DNA of 11,743 nt from Streptosporangiaceae bacterium (GTDB lineage: Bacteria; Actinomycetota; Actinomycetes; Streptosporangiales; Streptosporangiaceae): contig JASHOI010000002.1 in NCBI GenBank assembly GCA_030041195.1, positions 1 to 11,743 on the forward strand. Direction: 5' to 3'. Of the stretch, positions 7,587 through 11,743 are shown one piece after another (the first letter of the stretch is position 1; every line of letters begins with the position of its first letter). Position numbers and translations under genes: made by a program. The notes below the pieces were generated by a model that was given only the letters and a program-made list of their open reading frames with translations, had not been told where the DNA came from and did no database searches.

Positions 7587-7991
7587 TCAGCGCCATTGAT
7601 CGCTGGGAATCTCGAGGTAGCTCGCTTGGCCGTAGCCGAATGACCAGTCCTCGCGCTCGTTCTCGATCAGGATCACAGCGAGGTCATCCCTCCGCAGACC
7701 GAGCCGATCCTCGAGGAGCCTTGCCAGATGTGCGTAAAAAGTCTGCTTGGCCGCGGTCGTGCGGCCCGTGGCGAGTGTGATTCGGATCAGGACAAAGCCG
7801 TCGCTGCGGTCAATGTTGAGATAGTGGCGATCGAAGCGCAGCGTCGCATTCGTGTGTTCGGTGATGATCTGGAACCAGTCACGCTCGGGTACTCCGAGGG
7901 TCTCGACCATCACGTGATGGACGGCATCCGAGATCGCCTCGAGCTCTGGGGCAGTTCGGCCTTGAAGTAGATCGATTGTCACAAACGGCAT
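7587..7991 (-). CDS. Tautomerase family protein (two-domain, ~130 aa)
   Basis: A 134-residue protein beginning MPFVTIDLLQGR. After Met removal the N-terminal proline is the catalytic general base of the 4-oxalocrotonate tautomerase superfamily. The first beta-alpha-beta unit contains the L.GRT.....AISDAVH pattern. The second half carries ILIENEREDWSFGYGQASYL, the characteristic close of the longer tautomerase family (Tautomerase_2 type), which is about 130 residues, matching this length. The frame is open further upstream to 8090, but the ATG at 7991 places the proline at position 1 and has AAGGA 7 nt before it. It is probably a cytoplasmic enzyme acting on keto-enol or small unsaturated acids; the substrate is unknown. 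It is one of few intact genes in the decayed tract and lies 99 bp behind the BKACE remnant on the same strand. Confidence 0.93.
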   Translation of the reverse strand: MPFVTIDLLQGRTAPELEAISDAVHHVMVETLGVPERDWFQIITEHTNATLRFDRHYLNIDRSDGFVLIRITLATGRTTAAKQTFYAHLARLLEDRLGLRRDDLAVILIENEREDWSFGYGQASYLEIPSDQWR

Positions 7992-8090
7992 AGTGAGTTC
8001 CTTGGTTCGGGTATGAGCCCAGCGGATTGCCGGGGGGAACAAGGCGCACCCCATACCTCCCGGTGGAGGGACTCTGGTGTCCTCAATCAA

Positions 8091-8645
8091 CTACTTCTTG
8101 ATGAGACAGCTATCGGCCAGCTCAGCCGCGATGCGTACCAACTCTGCATTGTCGGCTGCGAGTTGCGCAGCGGGCGTTAAAACCGTGTCCTCCAAGCCGG
8201 TCCTTATCCCGTGCCCTTGCCGAAGCCCGTACTCGTTGACGGCCCAACTCGCGATACCGTCTCCGTGATATACGCGCGGCAGGACCACTCTCGCCCTGGC
8301 GAGGATGCCCTCTATCGCACGTGCATGAGAGACGGCGTCGTCGGGCTCGGGGTCCAGAGGCTCCAAGAGAACGCGCCTGCAGCGGTCCGCCAGTTCTGAT
8401 CGGACAAACGCTTCGGCGTCCGCCACGTCGAGGATGCCGGCCTCAATGCCAACGCCGCGGTCGATCAGGTGCTCACAAATTTCGACTATCCCATCCTCGC
8501 CCTGGTTCGCGGTCACCAGGTCGGGCAGGGTAGTCCAACTCGCGATCAGTCCGAGCCGCTTGCGCGCGACAGCGGCCCCCGCGACGTCGCAAGGCGATCG
8601 AGGCATGTTGAGCCCTCTTGCCCCGTTCAGCGCAGCTTGCACCAT
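8091..8645 (-). pseudogene. BKACE (DUF849) family enzyme with large internal deletion
   Basis: From the ATG at 8645 the frame gives 184 residues ending at TAG 8091. The N-terminus MVQAALNGARGLN is the first strand of the beta-keto acid cleavage enzyme (BKACE/DUF849) barrel. The rest follows the family from the middle onward: RLGLIASWTTLPDLVTANQG, then EDGIVEICEHLIDRGVGIEAGI, RVLLEPLDPEPDDAV, LPRVYHGDGIASWAV and RTGLEDTVL. Between SPCDV and AVARKRLGL about 80 residues are absent compared with usual members of about 270, including the HxHPR metal-binding strand that holds the catalytic zinc. Family chemistry is condensation of a beta-keto acid with acetyl-CoA; without the metal site this copy should not catalyse it. 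The frame is undisturbed, so either a recent in-frame deletion or an early pseudogene. No good ribosome site is visible; a GTG at 8699 would extend it by 18 residues. Confidence 0.75.
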
Positions 8646-8862
8646 CAGAGGGATGCCATCCTTCTGCTGGCCCTGCACTGCTTCTTGGTCCGGCACCACA
8701 CGGCCTCCTCACGTTCAGATCGAGTGGGCGTTCGACTCTGACATTCGCCGGATTACCGTCAGTTCTCGAGGCCTACCGGCGTGTGCTGGCGGTTTAGCTT
8801 TACAGTGCGGTACCGGCACGAAGCCATCAAGAATCGATGGATCACCGGACCGGGTAACGCCA
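8646..8862. other. No recognisable gene upstream of BKACE remnant
   Basis: Roughly 220 bp with lower GC than the surroundings and stops in most frames. No domain, repeat or promoter stands out. It probably separates the BKACE gene from the amidohydrolase remnant and marks a deletion junction. Confidence 0.35.
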
Positions 8863-9081
8863 CTAACAGGTCCCTTCGCCCTCTTGGCGAGCACGCTGAC
8901 CATCGTGTCCCGGGCTGCCGCGATCTCCAGAACCCGCCTCGGCGCCTGCGGGGACGGCGAGGTCATCGCCGACGCTGGCGATGGTGCCGTCAGCCAGCAG
9001 GACGTTGCTGGCCGACCGCAGCCGCTGCCCGTCGAAGCTCCCTGCGCCGCGGATCAGCGTGCTCGTGCCGTGGGTGGTCAT
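8863..9081 (-). pseudogene. N-terminal stub of a metal-dependent amidohydrolase
   Basis: The ATG at 9081 is preceded by a good GGAAGG ribosome site and lies 18 bp after the VC0807-like gene stop. The first 49 residues are the typical N-terminal beta-sandwich of amidohydrolases (imidazolonepropionase-like): TLIRGAGSFDG, ASNVLLADGTIASVGDD, LAVPAGAEA. Full proteins continue into VDGxGRTLLPGLIDAHVH, the HxH metal site, but here the match stops after GAEA and the frame closes at TAG 8863 after 72 residues. About 350 residues of barrel are missing and I cannot find them downstream. The stub shows that the VC0807-like gene once had an enzyme gene as its operon partner. Function is lost. Confidence 0.72.
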
Positions 9082-9099
9082 GCCGCGCCTTCCGCCTGG

Positions 9100-9804
9100 T
9101 CATCGTCTGGGCTGGCCGCGCTGTCGCGCTTGTTGCCGGGTGCCGTAGACGAACAGGCCGGCGATGCCGAGGGCGAGGATCGGCAGGCCGACCGGCTGCT
9201 GCAGGGCGAGGAAGGTGTTGGTGCTCTCGGACAGTGCGAGGATCGTGAGCGCGACGGCGTGGCCCAGGAAGGCCAGGCCGATGATTGTGGTGGAGATCAT
9301 CGAGTTCCGGGTCTGGGCTCGGTTGGCGACGTCGGCGTAGTGGGGGTTGCTGCGGCCTATCCAGCGCAGGATGATCCGGTGCAGCGGTCGCCTGGTGGCG
9401 ACCGAGCCCAGGCAGGCCAGGCCGAACAGGCCGGTCACCGCGGGGTCTTGCAGTTCCATGGCCAGGGTGTTGCCGCCCGAAGCCCAGGAGACCATCGCGC
9501 CGATGCCGAACGTGGCCATGCCGATCATGCCGAGCGGGCTGAGCCGCCGCTGGATGGCCAGGATGGACAGGGTGTAGACGACCGGGACACTGCCCGCTAG
9601 GGCGAGGGCCATGGCCGAGCTGCTGGTGTGCGGCCGGATCAGGTGGTAGGCCAGCAGCGGGCCTGCGAAGTTCAGAGCCAGGCCGCCGAGGGCCTTCAGC
9701 CCGCCGGGGCCGGGCCCCGTGGATGCCGGCCGACCGCGGCCGCCGGGCCGCGCGGGCGGGCCGCTGCCAGTCTTGTCCTGGGCGAAGGTGATGGTGCTAC
9801 TCAT
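9100..9804 (-). CDS. VC0807-like integral membrane protein
   Basis: A 234-residue membrane protein. Residues 1-35 are a Pro/Gly-rich cytoplasmic tail. Hydrophobic segments follow at about 38-57, 62-83, 90-108, 121-136, 171-192 and 204-221, giving about six helices. The patterns NFAGPLLAYHLIRPHTSSSA, VPVVYTLSILAIQRRLSPLG and TGLFGLACLGSVATRRPLHR match the VC0807 family of uncharacterised membrane proteins, in which the loop after a gas-like helix holds the conserved SxxxRRPL. No function has been established for the family as far as I know. Its ATG overlaps the last codons of the 66-residue gene by 8 nt, so the two are translationally linked, and an amidohydrolase stub follows 18 bp downstream. 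The C-terminus is basic (RQQARQRGQPRR). Confidence 0.78.
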   Translation of the reverse strand: MSSTITFAQDKTGSGPPARPGGRGRPASTGPGPGGLKALGGLALNFAGPLLAYHLIRPHTSSSAMALALAGSVPVVYTLSILAIQRRLSPLGMIGMATFGIGAMVSWASGGNTLAMELQDPAVTGLFGLACLGSVATRRPLHRIILRWIGRSNPHYADVANRAQTRNSMISTTIIGLAFLGHAVALTILALSESTNTFLALQQPVGLPILALGIAGLFVYGTRQQARQRGQPRR

Positions 9805-9997
9805 CGGGCAGTCTCTTCTGGGAGCGGCCGGTCAGGCGGCGGGCGCCGCGCACCAGACCCATGATCAGGAGGAGGGCGCCGATCGCGGCGACAAAGTACA
9901 GATGCAGGACCAAGCCGACCGCGATGAGCGCGGCGCCCAGTACGATCCGGAACACCGGGTGATTGATGACCGGGACATCCTTCAGCAGTGCGAACAT
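9797..9997 (-). CDS. Small 66-aa membrane protein
   Basis: Sixty-six residues from the ATG at 9997, with AAGGAG at a proper distance upstream. Two hydrophobic helices are visible, about 14-31 (VFRIVLGAALIAVGLVLHLY) and 33-48, then a basic tail GARRLTGRSQKRLPDE. This resembles small actinobacterial membrane proteins of unknown function that sit next to larger membrane proteins. The stop TAG lies inside the start region of the VC0807-like gene, so translation of the two is linked and they probably form a unit. The ribosome site TAAGGAG shares its TAA with the stop of the ABC remnant frame upstream. I can name no function. Confidence 0.72.
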   Translation of the reverse strand: MFALLKDVPVINHPVFRIVLGAALIAVGLVLHLYFVAAIGALLLIMGLVRGARRLTGRSQKRLPDE

Positions 9998-10007
9998 GAC
10001 GTTCTCC

Positions 10008-10339
10008 TTATGGGTCGACCCGCCATGCTGGCGTTGAAACGCGGGGGGAGGGCTGGCGACCTGCTGGATAGGCCCCGCGGATCAGGCACGGCAGGGAAGA
10101 GGCGCCTTTGCTGGCTGCGCAGTGCGGCATCGCGGTGTGGACCGCGGCCGCGACTACGTGCGAACACAGCAGGCGCGGCAGGGTCGACTTCTCGCATCCG
10201 CTTGGCCCGATCACCGCCAGGGTCTCGCTGCGGGCGACCTCCAGGTCAACCTCGTCGACGGCGCGGACCAGCCCGTCGCCCTTGCCGTAGTCCTTGCGCG
10301 CCTCCGAGCGCGAAGCAGCGCTGTTCGCGGATCATTCAT
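10008..10339 (-). pseudogene. Dead, truncated copy of an ABC transporter ATPase
   Basis: This is a remnant paralogous to the ATPase at 1055-1816. The start ATG at 10339 and first codons (MN...TAL) match. A single-base deletion near 10300 shifts the frame: from ATG to the DYG/HYG motif there are 47 nt here against 48 in the intact gene. The second frame then reads RKDYGKGDGLVRAVDEVDLEV, ETLAVIGPSGCEKSTLPRLL. The Walker A glycine before lysine is glutamate (codon GAG, complement of 10191-10193), which should abolish ATP binding. Similarity ends near 10168, and the remaining about 160 bp to TAA 10008 encode nothing recognisable. The permease expected next is replaced by the 66-aa and VC0807-like genes. 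The start overlaps the PadR stop (ATGA), the usual PadR-ABC operon arrangement. Confidence 0.88.
10168..10339 (-). repeat. ABC ATPase 5' segment duplicated in window
   Basis: This segment is similar at nucleotide level to 1650-1816 (same strand); by eye, most positions agree, with long shared runs such as the stretch coding for DLEVA and GETLAV. The duplication covers the start codon to just past Walker A. It marks two ABC operons of common origin about 8.5 kb apart. Confidence 0.7.
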
Positions 10340-10851
10340 CTCCTTCTCCCTGGAGCAATCCAGTTCGCCTCGCACGCCCTCAGCCAGCGAAGATCAGCCC
10401 GAAAGCGGAGCACGATGCCTTCGAGGAGCAGCGCCACGTCCGACCCGCCCGGCACCGCCACCGCGGCGCGCTCCGCGGCGCGCAGCCGGAGCAGCAGCTC
10501 GCGCCGCTGCGCGTCGACGATGTTGAGTGGGTCGGCGAGCCCGGCGACGGCGGCCGCGACGAGCTTCAGGTAAAATTCCGCCAGGTCGGGCTTGGGCCAG
10601 CTCGTCTCGGCAAGCCACTCCGCGACGCGTTCCTGGCCCGCGGCGGTGAGCACGTAGACCTTGCGTTCCGGATCCGCCGCGCCGTCGAGGGCAACGAGCC
10701 CCGCCTTCTCCAGTCGCCCGAGCGTGACGTAGATCTGGCCGGCGTTCAGCGCCTCGCCCAGCGGAGCAAGCGCATCGTTCATCTGAGCCCGCAGCTGGTA
10801 GCCCTGTGAGGGCTCTTTCGCCAGCATCGCCAGCACGGCTTCCTGCTGCAT
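10336..10851 (-). CDS. PadR-family transcriptional regulator
   Basis: A 171-residue regulator. The N-terminal winged helix (residues 1-80) reads QEAVLAMLAKEPSQGYQLRA, ALNAGQIYVTLGRLEKAGLV, and a wing ERKVYVLTAAGQERVAEWL, all classic PadR features. The C-terminal half is helical (FYLKLVAAAVAGL and two more helices) and forms the dimerisation part of the Vir_act_alpha_C type. The ATG at 10851 has GGAGGTG 5 nt upstream. The stop TGA overlaps the start of the ABC remnant (ATGA), the common PadR-ABC ATPase-permease arrangement in which PadR represses the exporter and responds to its drug or lipid substrate. Here the exporter is destroyed while the regulator has no damage. A repeated operator sits just before its start. 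Confidence 0.95.
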   Translation of the reverse strand: MQQEAVLAMLAKEPSQGYQLRAQMNDALAPLGEALNAGQIYVTLGRLEKAGLVALDGAADPERKVYVLTAAGQERVAEWLAETSWPKPDLAEFYLKLVAAAVAGLADPLNIVDAQRRELLLRLRAAERAAVAVPGGSDVALLLEGIVLRFRADLRWLRACEANWIAPGRRR

Positions 10852-10858
10852 TACACCT

Positions 10859-10893
10859 CCGTATAACGGTTATATGACATAACGGTCATACGG
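10859..10893 (-). promoter_or_regulatory. Likely PadR operator with paired ATAACGGTYAT repeats
   Basis: Directly upstream of the PadR ribosome site lies a 35-bp element with perfect outer arms CCGTAT/ATACGG. Inside are two near-identical copies of ATAACGGTYAT (10863-10873 and 10879-10889), 16 bp apart; the first is itself almost palindromic. A TTGACA hexamer (complement of 10898-10903) stands just upstream and could be a -35 box, with TATGTC 16 bp later as a weak -10, so a bound repressor would cover the promoter. Autoregulation by PadR is the natural reading. Binding by PadR itself is inference. Confidence 0.6.
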
Positions 10894-10899
10894 AGCCTG

Positions 10900-11160
10900 T
10901 CAACAGCGACCGTCGTTGCCGAAGGCGTTGAGCAGTACTGGATGGCTGTCCTGCACGATCCCCACGGCCATGCCCGGGATGCGGGAGGCGCTGGCTTGCT
11001 GCTGGATGTAGTCCGTGATGCGGCTGGCGGTCGTGTCGCCGATGGTGGTGGCGGCGGTGGGCTGGGCGGCTGCGGCGCTGTTGGTGAGCATGGTGGTCAG
11101 GCAGATGACCGCGAACATCAGGCAGGCCGGTGCGCGGGTGCGGTGTGTCTGGTTGTCCAT
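10900..11160 (-). pseudogene. Truncated serine beta-lactamase-like secreted hydrolase
   Basis: Eighty-six residues from the ATG at 11160 with GAGGACG upstream. Residues 8-32 form a signal peptide (ACLMFAVICLTTMLTNSAAAA). The mature part reads SRITDYIQQQASASRIPGMA, VGIVQDSHPVLLNAFGNDGR, the standard opening of the beta-lactamase class C/D-alanyl carboxypeptidase-like serine hydrolase family (normally about 350-450 residues). It stops at TGA 10900-10902 just after GNDGR, before the SxxK nucleophile motif, the YxN and the KTG-type motifs, so it cannot be catalytic. The break falls where the PadR promoter begins, which suggests a deletion or insertion junction rather than gradual decay. Confidence 0.78.
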
Positions 11161-11355
11161 CGTCCTCTTCAGCTTTGCCGGTGGGGGTCGGTGGCCTGGT
11201 GCTGGGCGGGCAGCGCTGAGGTGGCGGCCCGAGGCGCTGCCTGGCGGCCGGGCTTGGATCTTGGCTGTGACGGTAGGTCTTGGGCAGGGCGGTTGGGATC
11301 GGGCGATCGTCCAGTATGCGGTCGCGCGGGTCTTTAGATTTGCGCGGCAGGGTGT
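11161..11355. other. Intergenic, nothing recognised
   Basis: This 195-bp stretch lies between the beta-lactamase stub and the stop of the LuxR-type gene. No hairpin terminator or coding signal is evident. The promoter of the stub should lie here. Confidence 0.4.
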
Positions 11356-11743
11356 TTAGGGCGCGGCGTGTCCGGTGGGCGGCGGGCCGGGGGCGGGTCG
11401 GCCGGGTTGTTCAGCGAGGTGTGTTTCGCGCAGCAGGCCGGCGCGTTCTGCCAGAGCGGCTGCCTGCGCCCTGCCGGAGGCGCCGAGTTTGCGCAGGATG
11501 CTGGTCACATGCACGCCGGCGGTGCTTGGACTGATGTACAGCGCCGCTGCGATCTGGGTGTTGGTGTGCCCGGTGGCCAGCAACCGCAGCACCTGCTGCT
11601 CTCGGCTGGTCAGCCGGTACGGCGCGGCGGCTGTTTTGGCCGGACGCGCCGGCGCGGCCGGGTGCAGCGCGATGCGGGCGTTTTTGGCCAGCGCGCCAAC
11701 GCGTGCCAGCAGCGGGGCGTGGCCGTCCGCCGCGGCCGCGGCG
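11356..11743 (-). CDS. LuxR-family regulator, C-terminal part only
   Basis: The frame enters from the right edge and ends at a stop at 11356-11358, giving about 128 residues. The part nearest the edge (ADGHAPLLARVGALAKNARI) matches the end of the tetratricopeptide-like region of large actinobacterial LuxR regulators. The helix-turn-helix follows: YRLTSREQQVLRLLATGHTN, TQIAAALYISPSTAGVHVTS, ILRKLGASGRAQAAALAERA. The ISPSTAGVHVTSIL recognition helix is typical. A proline-rich 25-residue tail ends the protein. The class is the same broad family as the 922-aa regulator, but the helix-turn-helix differs (TAGVHV against TVKKHV), so it is not a recent copy. Its size and sensor domain lie outside the window. 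Confidence 0.93.
   Translation of the reverse strand, partial: AAAAADGHAPLLARVGALAKNARIALHPAAPARPAKTAAAPYRLTSREQQVLRLLATGHTNTQIAAALYISPSTAGVHVTSILRKLGASGRAQAAALAERAGLLRETHLAEQPGRPAPGPPPTGHAAP

Noticed and set aside
7555..7591. GGTGCGAGTCC followed by CTGACGGTCAG resembles part of a cobalamin riboswitch or a tRNA T-arm.
   Set aside because: The stem does not pair well, the rest of the riboswitch or tRNA is absent, and no B12-related gene follows on that strand.
8434..10573. Long plus-strand frames across the BKACE, VC0807-like and PadR genes.
   Set aside because: Antisense shadows caused by GC bias; the minus-strand genes carry recognisable motifs and ribosome sites.
1..11743. Search for CRISPR arrays, transposases, integrases, reverse transcriptase or toxin-antitoxin pairs.
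   Set aside because: None seen by eye on either strand; no regular repeat spacing and no characteristic motifs.

Overview
The window is very GC-rich, with long G/C-ending open frames, GTG starts, and gene families typical of Actinomycetota: MalT-like LuxR regulators, PadR with an ABC exporter, a small conserved actinobacterial protein, and a VC0807-type membrane protein. I cannot place it below phylum level. No rRNA, CRISPR array, transposase, integrase, phage gene or clear tRNA is visible.

Layout, left to right. (1) Positions 1-2271, minus strand: a 110-aa conserved small protein, a MacB/LolD-type ABC ATPase, and an FtsX-like permease running off the left edge. The ATPase and permease are 4 bp apart and form an exporter operon. 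(2) 2499-3029, plus strand: a decayed AlkA-type DNA glycosylase remnant. (3) 3185-5953, plus strand: an intact 922-aa LuxR regulator of the large ATP-binding (MalT/LAL) type. (4) 5995-7320, plus strand: gene decay, with a frameshifted GNAT acetyltransferase tail, about 500 bp with nothing recognisable, and a truncated, frameshifted EamA/RhtA-type exporter. (5) 7587-9081, minus strand: an intact tautomerase, a BKACE (DUF849) gene that has lost about 80 internal residues, and the N-terminal stub of an amidohydrolase. (6) 9100-9997, minus strand: a VC0807-like membrane protein and a 66-aa membrane protein with overlapping frames. (7) 10008-10893, minus strand: an intact PadR regulator with a conspicuous repeated operator, joined by an ATGA overlap to a dead second copy of the ABC ATPase (1-nt deletion, Walker A Gly to Glu, then truncation). 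(8) 10900-11160: a serine beta-lactamase-like secreted protein cut off before its active site. (9) 11356-11743: the C-terminal end of a second LuxR-type regulator.

The main theme is erosion. At least seven genes (AlkA, GNAT, EamA, BKACE, amidohydrolase, ABC ATPase copy, beta-lactamase) are truncated, deleted or frameshifted, while the regulators and a few small genes between them stay intact. The right-hand ATPase remnant is a clear paralogue of the left-hand intact ATPase at DNA level, so the two ends of the window share ancestry. I see no convincing evidence for a wholly new system. The best leads are the orphaned PadR with its operator and the composition of the two small membrane and conserved-hypothetical gene groups.
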